Shown piece after piece: positions 26,649-34,969 of a DNA stretch of 64,000 nucleotides. The notes under the pieces are model-generated. The model did not search any database. It had not been told where the DNA came from and saw nothing but the letters and a program-made list of their open reading frames with translations. This DNA is from Azospirillum agricola. GTDB lineage: Bacteria; Pseudomonadota; Alphaproteobacteria; Azospirillales; Azospirillaceae. Each line of letters begins with the position of its first letter. Within the stretch, counting starts at the first letter, position 1. Both the position numbers and the translations under genes were made by a program. The stretch spans positions 397,393 to 461,392 of the forward strand of contig NZ_JAGINM010000003.1 of NCBI RefSeq assembly GCF_017876095.1, in the 5' to 3' direction.

Positions 26649-27694
26649 TTCAGCATTCCCTTCTGCCAGGCGAGGAGATGGTCGCGGACGTGGAACAGCA
26701 GCGTCACCAGACCGGAGCAGACCAGTGCCATCACCAGCAGGGCCGCATACATGTTGCCGTAGGCGGCCCAGCCCTGGGCCCATTGCAGGTACCAGCCGAC
26801 TCCCGACTTCACACCCAGCATCTCCGCCACCACGAGAACGGCGAAAGAGGCTCCCAGTCCCATGAACAGTCCGACGAAGACATGCGGCATCGCCGCCGGA
26901 ACGGCGACCTTCAGCACCAGGAAACGCTGCGAGGCGCCCAGCGTGCGGGCGATGTCGTAATAGGCGCTGTTGACGCCGGCCACGCCGGACCAGGTGAGAA
27001 TGGTCACCGGCACGCCGCTGGCCAGCGCGATCAGGAAGACGCTGGCGCTCCAACTGGTGGGGAAGGCGAAGAAGGCGATGGGCAACCAGGCGGTGGCCGG
27101 CAGCGGGCCGATCAGCCGCAGCACCGGATGGACCCAATAGCCGACCGCGCGCGACCAGCCGATGGCGACCCCCGCCACCACCCCCAGAGCCGATCCGACG
27201 GCATAGCCGGTGACCAGCAGCCGCAACGATGCGGCGAAGCAGTCGAGCAGCCGGGGCCAGTCGTCGAGATAGACCTCCAGCAGCGCCTGCGGCGGGACGA
27301 AGAAGGGGCGCGGGAGAAGGTTGAGCTTGGCGGTCAGGATCTCCCAGCCGATCACCCCCAGCGCCAGCGCGATCAGCCAGGGCACGGATGCCGACAGCCC
27401 GGCGGTGGTGGCGGCCAGCCAGCCACGCGGGGCGGGGCGGAGGATCGCGCTCAACGGCGCCGCCAGCGCCAGCAGCCCGGCGGCCACCAGCAGCAGGCTG
27501 GCAAACTCCCCCGTCCGTTCCCACTCCTGGGCGTCGGGCGCATCCGGCCACAGCGCGGTCATGCCCGATGCGGCGAACCACAGCAGGGCGGCGGCGGAAA
27601 AGCGCAGCGGAAGGGCGGAGGGAATGGGGGCGCCATTCGGCAAGGCTCCGCCGGTGGCCGCCGGCAGGGCGGCGGCCGTGTCGTTCACGCTCAT
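26642..27694 (-). CDS. ABC transporter permease, sulfonate/taurine type, with extended N-terminus
   Basis: A 350-residue permease, roughly 80 residues longer than SsuC or TauC. The extra N-terminal part contains at least two added hydrophobic segments (ALLWFAASGMTALW and LLLVAAGLLALAAPL). The binding-protein-dependent permease core follows, with the EAA loop ARTLGASQRFLVLKVAVPAA. It precedes its ATPase with a short overlap. The long N-terminus resembles TauC-like permeases of several rhizobia, but this should be checked by alignment. Confidence 0.85.
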   Translation of the reverse strand: MSVNDTAAALPAATGGALPNGAPIPSALPLRFSAAALLWFAASGMTALWPDAPDAQEWERTGEFASLLLVAAGLLALAAPLSAILRPAPRGWLAATTAGLSASVPWLIALALGVIGWEILTAKLNLLPRPFFVPPQALLEVYLDDWPRLLDCFAASLRLLVTGYAVGSALGVVAGVAIGWSRAVGYWVHPVLRLIGPLPATAWLPIAFFAFPTSWSASVFLIALASGVPVTILTWSGVAGVNSAYYDIARTLGASQRFLVLKVAVPAAMPHVFVGLFMGLGASFAVLVVAEMLGVKSGVGWYLQWAQGWAAYGNMYAALLVMALVCSGLVTLLFHVRDHLLAWQKGMLKW

Positions 27695-27733
27695 GATGGG
27701 TCTCCGGTTCGGCCGGTGGTTACGGCGTTCGGA

Positions 27734-28360
27734 TCAAAGGATCACCACGGTTGCCGACGCATCCAGCCGCGGGGCGCGCGGGCGTGGGGGTGGACTGTCG
27801 GCATGGCCCAGCGCCACCAGGATGTTGGAGCGCAGGCGGCCGTCGGGGAAGAATTCCGCATCCACCGCGGCGGCGTCGAAACCGGACATCGGGCCGGCAT
27901 CCAGCCCCAGCAGGCGGGCGGCCAGGATCAGATAGCCGGCTTGTAGTGTGCCGTTGCGCAATGCCGTGGATTCGGCCAGCCCCGGGTTGTCGACGAACAG
28001 GGGCGACGGGTCGTAATGCGGGCTCAGCAGCGGCAGATGGTCGAAGAAACGGGTGTCGTAGGCGACGATGGCGATGGCGCCGGCCGTCAGCTTGGACTGG
28101 TTGCCGCGACTCAGCGCCGGCCGCAGCCGCTCCTTGGCCCCCGGCGTGGTCAGAAAGACGAAGCGCGCCGGGCTGCCGTTGAAGGCGGTGGGTGCCAGTC
28201 GGACCAGATCGTAGAGCCGATGCAGCGTCTCCACCGGGACCGGCCGGTCGGACCAGGCTTGAGGGGTTCGGGCGCTGAGGAACAGGCGGTCGGCGGCCAG
28301 GGTCAGATCGTCCGGCAACCGCTCTGTGGTGTCGGGGATGGGAAGGGGTGTGTCCGGCAT
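27734..28360 (-). CDS. Nitroreductase-family FMN reductase, RutE-like
   Basis: A 208-residue flavoprotein of the nitroreductase fold. The motifs RTPQAWSDRPV, LAPTAFNGSPARFVFL and the C-terminal GLDAGPMSGFDAAAVDAEFF match RutE/malonic semialdehyde reductase. RutE reduces malonic semialdehyde in pyrimidine degradation, but no other rut genes lie here. Here it may reduce a semialdehyde or supply reduced flavin to the two flavin monooxygenases of the downstream operon. The ATG at 28360 has AAGGAG upstream. Confidence 0.84.
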   Translation of the reverse strand: MPDTPLPIPDTTERLPDDLTLAADRLFLSARTPQAWSDRPVPVETLHRLYDLVRLAPTAFNGSPARFVFLTTPGAKERLRPALSRGNQSKLTAGAIAIVAYDTRFFDHLPLLSPHYDPSPLFVDNPGLAESTALRNGTLQAGYLILAARLLGLDAGPMSGFDAAAVDAEFFPDGRLRSNILVALGHADSPPPRPRAPRLDASATVVIL

Positions 28361-28388
28361 CGAAGCAGGCTCCTTCAGGGAAAAGAGA

Positions 28389-29723
28389 TCAGGACCAGAC
28401 ATGCTGGCGGCGGTCGTCGATTCGTTTGGCCTTGTGGACGGCGCGGGGTAGGGTGTCGGGGGCCAGAAGCGCGACCTCCGCCCCGACGCCGGTCGCGGCC
28501 TTCAACTGGCGGCGCAACCGGGTGCGAAGCTCCTCAAGGTTGCCGTTGAAGCCCTGGCGGTGCTCGGCCTCGACCGTCAGGCGGTCCAGCCGATCGACCC
28601 GTTCCAGCACCAGCCGGTATTCGCCGGTCAGGGCGGGATCCTGGCGCACCACCGCCTCCACGTCGCCGGGGAACAGGTTGACGCCCTTGACGATCAGCAT
28701 GTCGTCGAGGCGACCATGCACCCCCTTCAGCCGCAGCGAGGTGCGGCCGCAGCGGCAGGGCTCCGTCGTCACCGACACCACGTCTCCAGTGCGGAAGCGG
28801 ATGATCGGACGGGCGCGCTTGCGCAGCGTGGTCAGCACCAGTTCGCCGCGTCCGCCTTCCGGAACAGGTTCCTGCGTCCCCGGGGCCAGCACCTCGACCA
28901 GGATATGGTCCTCGGCCCAGTGCAGCCCATCCTTCTCCACGCACATGCCGGCGCAGGAGCCGAAGATGTCGGACAGGCCGTAATAGTCATAGACCTCCGC
29001 ACCCCACAGAGCCTCGATCCGCCCGCGTGTCTCGGGGATGGAACCGCCGGGCTCCCCGGCCACGAACAGGCGGCGAACGGCAAGATCGCGGGCAGGGGCG
29101 ATGCCCTCGCGCTGGGCGGTCTCACCCAGATGCCAGGCATAGGACGGCGTGGTCCACAGGGCCGTCGCCCGGAACTGGCCCAGCACCCCCAGCAGCCGTT
29201 CCGACGGCAGCGTCCCCGCATGGATGCTGAGCGCGCCCAGCTTCTGCGCACCCAGAACGCAGGGACCACCGACGAACAGCGAGAAGTTCAGGGCATGGGC
29301 ATAGCGATCGGTCGGGCGCAGGCCGCTCGACCAGAACTGCCGCGCCTCATAGTCGATCCACTCCTCGAAATCCTTGGCGGTGAAGGGCGAGGCGGTCGGC
29401 ACCCCGGTCGACCCGCTGGAGGCGGAGATATAGACGATCTCCCGTTCCGGCACGGCCACCAGATCGCCGAAGGGCGGCACCGCGATCTGGCGGTCGCGGA
29501 TGGTCGCCTTGTCCAGGAAGGGAAAGCGCCGCAGATCGTCGAGCGTGCGCAGGTCCGAGGGGAGCACGCCGCGCGCGTCGAAGGCCGCGCGGTAATAGGG
29601 CGAGCCGTCATAGGCGTGCCGCAGATGGTCTTTCAGCAGATCGAGCTGCAATTGCCGCCAGTCGGCCCGGCTTTGCGTTTCCAGTCCGGGGTGCCAGTAG
29701 GCGTCGTCGTCCTGAACCGCCAC
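28389..29723 (-). CDS. Phenylacetate-CoA ligase-like adenylate-forming enzyme
   Basis: A 444-residue adenylate-forming ligase of the PaaK family. The ATP loop is ISASSGSTGVPTASPF, the aspartate region is YGLSDIFGSCAGMC, and the C-terminal hinge is VHGRLDDMLIVKGVNLFP. PaaK enzymes activate aryl or small carboxylates as CoA thioesters. I favour a GTG start at 29723 because AAGGAA lies about 8 bases before it, over a TTG at 29741. Its presence at the head of an organosulfur operon suggests that a sulfur-bearing carboxylate is activated. Confidence 0.83.
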   Translation of the reverse strand: MAVQDDDAYWHPGLETQSRADWRQLQLDLLKDHLRHAYDGSPYYRAAFDARGVLPSDLRTLDDLRRFPFLDKATIRDRQIAVPPFGDLVAVPEREIVYISASSGSTGVPTASPFTAKDFEEWIDYEARQFWSSGLRPTDRYAHALNFSLFVGGPCVLGAQKLGALSIHAGTLPSERLLGVLGQFRATALWTTPSYAWHLGETAQREGIAPARDLAVRRLFVAGEPGGSIPETRGRIEALWGAEVYDYYGLSDIFGSCAGMCVEKDGLHWAEDHILVEVLAPGTQEPVPEGGRGELVLTTLRKRARPIIRFRTGDVVSVTTEPCRCGRTSLRLKGVHGRLDDMLIVKGVNLFPGDVEAVVRQDPALTGEYRLVLERVDRLDRLTVEAEHRQGFNGNLEELRTRLRRQLKAATGVGAEVALLAPDTLPRAVHKAKRIDDRRQHVWS

Positions 29724-29761
29724 TTTCGTCTGTTCCTTCAAGAATGAGAGCGCGCGATCGA

Positions 29762-29959
29762 TCAGGCCAAGGCCGCCAGCGACGCCAGGAGGATCACCGA
29801 AACGATGCCGAGGCCGAGAGGCAGCAGGCCGCCAGCTTCGGTGGTATCGATCGGCGATTCCGCCAAGCTGTCCGGAGGCGGCAACAGTGGCAGGACCAAC
29901 GCACCCGACGGGCAGAGCGACGCCATCGCCATCCGCTCGAAATCATCCAGACCCTTCAT
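29762..29959 (-). CDS. Small membrane-anchored protein at the head of the sulfur operon
   Basis: A 65-residue protein with AGGAGC 7 bases before the ATG at 29959. The first 40 residues are polar, and the last 20 (LLPLGLGIVSVILLASLAAL) form one membrane helix. No family was recognised. It precedes the CoA ligase gene on the same strand with about 40 bases between, so it is likely the first gene of the operon. It may be a small membrane accessory of the transporter. Function is unknown. Confidence 0.5.
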   Translation of the reverse strand: MKGLDDFERMAMASLCPSGALVLPLLPPPDSLAESPIDTTEAGGLLPLGLGIVSVILLASLAALA

Positions 29960-30081
29960 GGCAAAGCTCCTGATCAGATGGTGGGAAGCGGGCGGCGGTC
30001 GCATCTTCCGGCTGTCGGCCGGTCGCCTTCCAACGGCCTGCGCATATTTCAACAGATGGGTGTCGTTTAATTATCTTATTG

Positions 30082-30097
30082 CCTATAGAAAAATAGG
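30082..30097 (-). promoter_or_regulatory. Inverted repeat ahead of the upstream sulfur operon
   Basis: CCTAT and ATAGG flank AGAAAA in an AT-rich stretch, followed by GAAAA. It closely resembles the element at 18824-18840. It lies 123 bases upstream of the small membrane protein gene and is a candidate binding site for a shared regulator. Confidence 0.45.
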
Positions 30098-30294
30098 AAA
30101 ATGACGCGAGGTCAAGAGCCGGCTTTGGGTTGGCCAATGTTTTTCATGGATGCCTCTGTTTTCCAGCCGGTGCATGCTCTTCAGCCCGGCCTTCCATTGC
30201 GGCCCGGTATCGCGGCTTCGGCTTCAATGGGCAATTGGCCGCAGATAAATTAAATAATACAACAAAATAAAAGCGTTCTTTCTGTGGTGGCGGC

Positions 30295-30515
30295 GTGCTT
30301 CTTCCAGATCATCGACTGGAACAGCGCAACGGCCTCGCGTGCCTTGACCGTGCCGCGGCACGCCACCCTCGACGGCTGCGACCATCGCCGTCTCCGTTTT
30401 GGTCAGAGCATTCCGGCCGATGGTGAGCAAGCGCGCGATCGTCCGCTCTGTCGGTGTGCGGCCAAGCGTTCCGGTCGGCGCCTGGTGGGAGCGCCGTCGG
30501 CGGGGCGCCCATTCA
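30295..30515 (-). pseudogene. Frameshifted C-terminal fragment of an ISL3-like transposase
   Basis: Minus-strand translation reads [14 protein letters not shown], then [19 protein letters not shown] shift of frame near 30355 gives [16 protein letters not shown]. These pieces together match the C-terminal region of ISL3-family transposases. The rest of the gene is missing and no terminal repeats were found. The AT-rich sequence at 30237-30275 lies just beyond it and may be a scar of the same event. It is a relic only. Confidence 0.5.
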
Positions 30516-30653
30516 CCGACGGCACGCAGGCTGTTCCGACACCCGTTCTCTTCTTCAACTGTTGCCGGAGGTCCGCTGCGTTGTGTTGTCCGGCGGCCCA
30601 TTGTGCATCCAGCCAGGGGAGCAGCCGAGCTCCACAGTTTCCATTCCTATATC

Positions 30654-30667
30654 TTGACCCAGGTCAA
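30654..30667 (+). promoter_or_regulatory. FNR/FixK-type box upstream of the nucleoside phosphorylase operon
   Basis: TTGACCCAGGTCAA is a near-perfect palindrome of the form TTGAY-N4-RTYAA. If it is centred at -41.5, transcription starts near 30702. That excludes the in-frame ATG at 30690 as the phosphorylase start. Confidence 0.72.
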
Positions 30668-30729
30668 TGCCGCCGCGGGGGAAGGGCCCATGCTGGAAGG
30701 GTCGGTGCACAGGGACGACGGGAGGTCCC

Positions 30730-30822
30730 ATGGGTGGCGAGACTGTCCTGGATCGGCCGGAGGACCGGCCTTTGCTCCGGCCGGCCGTGCGGCGACGCCG
30801 GGGCGGAAGCCGGCCATGCTGA
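30730..30822 (+). CDS. Possible 30-residue leader peptide overlapping the phosphorylase start
   Basis: An ATG at 30730 follows a strong GGGAGG ribosome site and opens a 30-codon frame ([16 protein letters not shown], then an arginine-rich tail). Its TGA overlaps the phosphorylase ATG within ATGCTGA. The phosphorylase ATG itself has a poor ribosome site, so translation of this small ORF could couple to it. The peptide resembles nothing known to me. It could instead be chance. Confidence 0.35.
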   Translation: MGGETVLDRPEDRPLLRPAVRRRRGGSRPC

Positions 30823-32306
30823 CGCTCCGGCATCTGGCGATCGACACCGTGCGGGAGAACGTCGCCTTCCTGAACCGCAACTGCACCCGTTACCACGCCG
30901 AGGAATTCCTCGGGCTCGGACGGGTGGAGGTGCGCGGGGAGACGCGGTCGCTGTTGGCCGTGCTCAACATCGTCGACGATCCGGCAATCCTCGGCCCCGA
31001 CGAGATCGGCCTGTCGGGGCCGGCCTTCCGCCATCTCGGCCTGCCCGAGGGCACGGAGGTCCAACTCGTCCCGCCGACTCCGCCGGAGAGCTTCGAGTTC
31101 GTGCGCGCCAAGGTTGAGGGCCGGCCGCTCGGCGAGGCGGAGGTCGCGGCGGTGATCCGCGACATCGCCGGCCATCGCTACGCCAAGATCGAGATCGCCG
31201 CCTTCCTGATCGCCTGCGCCAGCTTCATGACCACGGCGGAGGTGCTCGGCCTGACCCGCGCCATGATCGCGGTTGGGGCACGGCTGGACTGGAAGGGCGT
31301 CACCCCCATCGCCGACAAGCATTGCATCGGCGGGGTGCCCGGCAACCGCACCTCGATGATCGTGGTGCCGATCGTCGCCGCGCATGGGCTGCCGATCCCG
31401 AAAACCTCGTCGCGCGCCATCACCTCGCCCGCCGGCACCGCCGACACCATGGAGGTGCTGGCCAACGTCGACCTGCCGATGGAGCGCATGCAGGATCTGG
31501 TGCGCGAGGCGAAGGGCTGCCTGGTCTGGGGCGGCCATGTCCGGCTGTCGCCGGCCGACGACATCCTGATCTCGGTCGAACGGCCGCTGGCCATCGACAC
31601 CCGCGAACAGCTGGTCGCCTCCATCCTATCGAAGAAGGTGGCGGCGGGGGCGAGCCATCTGCTGATCGACATTCCGGTCGGCCCCACCGCGAAGATCCGG
31701 TCGGCCGGTGAGGCGGTGCGGCTGCGCAAGCTGTTCGAGCATGTCGGCGACCAGCTCGGTCTCGTTCTGGAGGTGGCGATCACCGATGGGTCCCAGCCGG
31801 TCGGCCGCGGCATCGGCCCGGTGCTGGAGGCGCGCGACGTGATGGCGGTGCTGCGCGGCGCTCCCGATGCCCCGCCGGATCTGAGGGCGCGGGCGCTGCA
31901 TCTCGCCGGCCGCATCCTCGAATTCGATCCGGCGGTGCGGGGTGGTGCGGGGGAGGGGCTGGCGCGCCGGCTGCTCGATTCCGGTGCGGCGCTGGCGGCA
32001 ATGGAGCGCATCATGGCGATGCAGGGCCCACCGCCCGCCGCGGCCCGCCTCGGATCGCTGGTGGCCGAAGTGCCGGCCGCCGCCGACGGAGTCGTCGGGG
32101 CGTTCGACTGCTACCGGATCGCCCGCATCGCCCGGCTGGCCGGCGCGCCGAACGACAAGGGGGCCGGTATCGACCTGCTGCGCAAGGTCGGCGACCCGGT
32201 GCGCAAGGGGGAGCCGTTGTACCGCATCCACGCCGGTACCAACGCCGATTTCACCTTCGCCCAGGCCCACGCCGCCGAGGGGTGCGGGGTCGTCCTTGTG
32301 ACCTGA
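30816..32306 (+). CDS. Thymidine/AMP phosphorylase family protein
   Basis: A 496-residue pyrimidine/AMP phosphorylase-like protein. An N-terminal beta domain (residues 1-85) is followed by the phosphorylase core with [18 protein letters not shown] and the family signature [17 protein letters not shown]. The C-terminal domain ends in [11 protein letters not shown]. The N-terminal extension and the length match archaeal-type AMP phosphorylase rather than DeoA. Enzymes of this group phosphorolyse nucleosides or AMP. It opens an operon behind an FNR-type box, followed by a nuclease and an exporter, so it is probably made under low oxygen. I chose the ATG at 30816 because it starts at the domain. 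Confidence 0.85.
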   Translation: MLTLRHLAIDTVRENVAFLNRNCTRYHAEEFLGLGRVEVRGETRSLLAVLNIVDDPAILGPDEIGLSGPAFRHLGLPEGTEVQLVPPTPPESFEFVRAKVEGRPLGEAEVAAVIRDIAGHRYAKIEIAAFLIACASFMTTAEVLGLTRAMIAVGARLDWKGVTPIADKHCIGGVPGNRTSMIVVPIVAAHGLPIPKTSSRAITSPAGTADTMEVLANVDLPMERMQDLVREAKGCLVWGGHVRLSPADDILISVERPLAIDTREQLVASILSKKVAAGASHLLIDIPVGPTAKIRSAGEAVRLRKLFEHVGDQLGLVLEVAITDGSQPVGRGIGPVLEARDVMAVLRGAPDAPPDLRARALHLAGRILEFDPAVRGGAGEGLARRLLDSGAALAAMERIMAMQGPPPAAARLGSLVAEVPAAADGVVGAFDCYRIARIARLAGAPNDKGAGIDLLRKVGDPVRKGEPLYRIHAGTNADFTFAQAHAAEGCGVVLVT

Positions 32307-32351
32307 CGCGCCGGGCATTGGACGCCGGGCATTGGAGGAGGGAGAGGACGC

Positions 32352-33965
32352 ATGCCGTTTGCTCTGACTTTTCACGGCGCGGCGGGAACCGTGACCGGCT
32401 CCTGCTTCCGTCTCGACACCCCCGGAGGCGCCATCCTGGTCGATTGCGGGATGTTCCAGGGAACCAAGACGATCAAGGAGCTGAACTACCGCCCCTTTCC
32501 CTTCGATCCCACGGCGATGCAGGCGGTCCTGCTGACACACGCCCACATCGACCATTCCGGGCTGCTGCCGAAGCTGACGCGTTCGGGATTCCGCGGACGG
32601 ATCCACGCCACCGCCGGAACGGTGGACCTCCTGGAGTTCATGCTGCCCGACAGCGGCTACATCCAGGAGACCGAGGTCGAGCGGCTGAACCACCGCAACC
32701 GCCAGCGCGGCCGCGCCGCCGTCCAGCCGATCTACACGCAGGACGACGCCATCCGGTCGCTGCGCCGGCTGCGGCGGGTCGATTACGACCATTGGGTCGC
32801 GATCCTGCCCGGCCTGCGCGCCCGCTTCTGGCGCGCCGGTCACATCCTGGGTTCCGCCTCGATCGAGGTCGAGGTGGCTGGGGGATCGGGGGAAAAGCCG
32901 GCCACCATCCTGTTCTCCGGCGATCTCGGCCCCGGCGGCAAGAGCTTCCACGCCGACGCCGAGGGGCCGGAGCGGCCCGACTGGCTGGTGCTGGAGACGA
33001 CCTACGGCGACCGCGACCGCGCCGATCTGGACGAGACGGCCCGCCAGTCCCTGCTGCGCGACGAGGTGAAGGCCGCGCTGGCCGCCGGTGGGACGCTGGT
33101 CATCCCGGTCTTCGCCGTGGAGCGCACGCAGGAACTGCTCTACGACCTCGACCGGCTGTTCGACACTGGGCAACTGTCGCCGGTGGACGTGTTCCTCGAT
33201 TCCCCGCTCGCCGATGCGGTGACGGGGGTGTTCCGCCGCCATCTGGGCGATCTGGAGACCGAAGGCGACCCCTTCACCCGCGCCAATTTCCACCATGCGC
33301 GCAGCGTCTCCGAGAGCCAGCGGCTGAACACCATCAATGGCGGCGCCATCATCATGGCGGCGAGCGGCATGTGCGACGCCGGCCGTGTCCGCCACCATCT
33401 GAAGAACCGGCTGTGGCGGCCGCAGGACAGCGTGCTGCTGGTCGGCTATCAGGCGCCCGGCACCCTGGGCTCCCTGCTTCAGCAGGGTGCGCCGCGTGTC
33501 CGCATCCATGGCGAGGAAATCCAGGTCCGCGCCCGCATCCGCTCGATCGACGTCTATTCCGGTCATGCCGACCGCTCGGCCCTGCTGGCCTGGGTCGCGG
33601 CGCGCCAGGGCGTCGGGCGCGGGCTCTTCCTGGTGCATGGCGAGGAGGAGGCGCGCGCCTCGATCCGGCAGGCTCTGCGGGAGCGCGGCTGGGCGGATGA
33701 CACGGTCGTCCTGCCCGCCCTGGACGACACCGCCGACCTGAGGGCGGCGCGGCCGCGGATCCGGAGCGCGGCGCCGGCCCGGCTCGCGCCCCCGGCCCTG
33801 GCCGGCAGCGACTGGCACAACCGCTACGCCCAGGCGTTGCTGTCGCTGAGGCGGGCGCTCGACACGGCCCCCGACGACGCGGCGCGCGAGCGCATCCTCG
33901 CCGGCGTCCAGGCGGCGCTTGGCGCCGGCCCGTCCGCAGGAACGCCAGGAGGGACGCGGCCATGA
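32352..33965 (+). CDS. MBL-fold beta-CASP ribonuclease-like protein
   Basis: A 537-residue metallo-beta-lactamase/beta-CASP protein. The metal motif is LTHAHIDHSGLLPKL, the second His is in RAGHILGSASIE, and the Asp is in LFSGDLGPGG. The beta-CASP region contains IPVFAVERTQELLYDL and MAASGMCDAGRVRHHL, and the C-terminal SGHAD motif is present. Such proteins process or degrade RNA. It follows the phosphorylase at 45 bases, with a strong GGAGGAGGGAGAGG ribosome site. RNA turnover plus nucleoside phosphorolysis suggests nucleotide salvage in oxygen-limited cells. Confidence 0.88.
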   Translation: MPFALTFHGAAGTVTGSCFRLDTPGGAILVDCGMFQGTKTIKELNYRPFPFDPTAMQAVLLTHAHIDHSGLLPKLTRSGFRGRIHATAGTVDLLEFMLPDSGYIQETEVERLNHRNRQRGRAAVQPIYTQDDAIRSLRRLRRVDYDHWVAILPGLRARFWRAGHILGSASIEVEVAGGSGEKPATILFSGDLGPGGKSFHADAEGPERPDWLVLETTYGDRDRADLDETARQSLLRDEVKAALAAGGTLVIPVFAVERTQELLYDLDRLFDTGQLSPVDVFLDSPLADAVTGVFRRHLGDLETEGDPFTRANFHHARSVSESQRLNTINGGAIIMAASGMCDAGRVRHHLKNRLWRPQDSVLLVGYQAPGTLGSLLQQGAPRVRIHGEEIQVRARIRSIDVYSGHADRSALLAWVAARQGVGRGLFLVHGEEEARASIRQALRERGWADDTVVLPALDDTADLRAARPRIRSAAPARLAPPALAGSDWHNRYAQALLSLRRALDTAPDDAARERILAGVQAALGAGPSAGTPGGTRP

Positions 33966-34969
33966 CCCTGAAACGCGCTGTCGTCGCTGCCGTGCTGCTG
34001 GTGCTGCTCGGCGTGGCGGGGCTCTACGGCTATCGGGCGACGCAGGGCAACCGGCTGCCAAGCGGTTTTGCCTCCGGGAACGGGCGGATCGAGGCGAACG
34101 AGATCGACGTCGCCACCAAGTTCGCCGCCCGCGTCCTGACCATCCCCGTCGAGGAGGGTGATCTGCTGGAGGCCGGGGCCGTCGTCGCCACCCTGGACAC
34201 CCGCGACCTCGAAGCCCAGCTCCGCTCGGCCGAGGCGCTTCTGCGCCAGTCCCGTCAGGCCTGCGACGAGGCCGACGCGCTGGTCGCCCAGCGCGCCAGC
34301 GAGGCCGCCTTCGCCGCCAAGGAGATGGAGCGGGCGCTGGTGCTGTTCGGCAAGGGCCATGTCGCGCAGCAACGGGTCGATCAGGCGCGCAACCAGGTCG
34401 GCACCGCCGACGCGGCGCTCGCCGCCGCCCGAAGCCACGCCGCCAGCGCCGTGGAGGCCATCGCCGCCGCCGCCGCCGAGGCCGACCGACTGCGCGACCT
34501 CGTCGGCGAAGGGGTGTTGAGGGCGCCGCGCAAGGCGCGCATGCTTTACCGCCTCGCCGAACCGGGCGAGGTGCTGGCAGCCGGCGGCAAGGCGGCGACG
34601 CTGCTCGATCTCGGCAACGTCTACATGACCTTCTTCCTTCCCACCGACATGGCGGGCAATCTGGCGCTGGGGGCGGAAGCGCGCCTCCTGCTCGACGCCC
34701 GGCCCGATCTGGCGATCCCGGCCTCGATCACCTTCGTCGCGCCGCGCGCCCAGTTCACCCCCAAGCAGGTCGAAACCCGGACCGAGCGCGACCGCATGAT
34801 GTTCCGAGTCAAGGCCCGCGTGCCCGAGTCGCTGGTCGCCCGCTACATCGAGCGGGTCAAGACCGGGGTCACCGGCGTCGCCTATGTGAAGCTCGACGCC
34901 GCCGCCGCCTGGCCGGACTGGCTGGAATCGCGCCTGACCCGGCCGGAGGCGGACAGGGCCGGATCATGA
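33962..34969 (+). CDS. HlyD-family periplasmic adaptor (YhiI-like)
   Basis: A 335-residue membrane-fusion protein. One N-terminal membrane anchor (VVAAVLLVLLGVAGLYGY) is followed by the split biotinyl-lipoyl domain (ASGNGRIEANEIDVATK, then AARVLTIPVEEGD), an alpha-helical hairpin rich in Ala/Gln and a beta-barrel. The ATG overlaps the nuclease stop (ATGA). Its own stop overlaps the next gene. The order adaptor, RbbA-like fusion, ABC-2 permease matches E. coli yhiI-rbbA-yhhJ. Confidence 0.87.
   Translation: MTLKRAVVAAVLLVLLGVAGLYGYRATQGNRLPSGFASGNGRIEANEIDVATKFAARVLTIPVEEGDLLEAGAVVATLDTRDLEAQLRSAEALLRQSRQACDEADALVAQRASEAAFAAKEMERALVLFGKGHVAQQRVDQARNQVGTADAALAAARSHAASAVEAIAAAAAEADRLRDLVGEGVLRAPRKARMLYRLAEPGEVLAAGGKAATLLDLGNVYMTFFLPTDMAGNLALGAEARLLLDARPDLAIPASITFVAPRAQFTPKQVETRTERDRMMFRVKARVPESLVARYIERVKTGVTGVAYVKLDAAAAWPDWLESRLTRPEADRAGS

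Noticed and set aside
30224..30601. A 125-codon minus-strand ORF as an intact gene
   Set aside because: Only a frame-shifted portion resembles an ISL3-type transposase, and the ends of the frame are not protein-like, so it was called a remnant.
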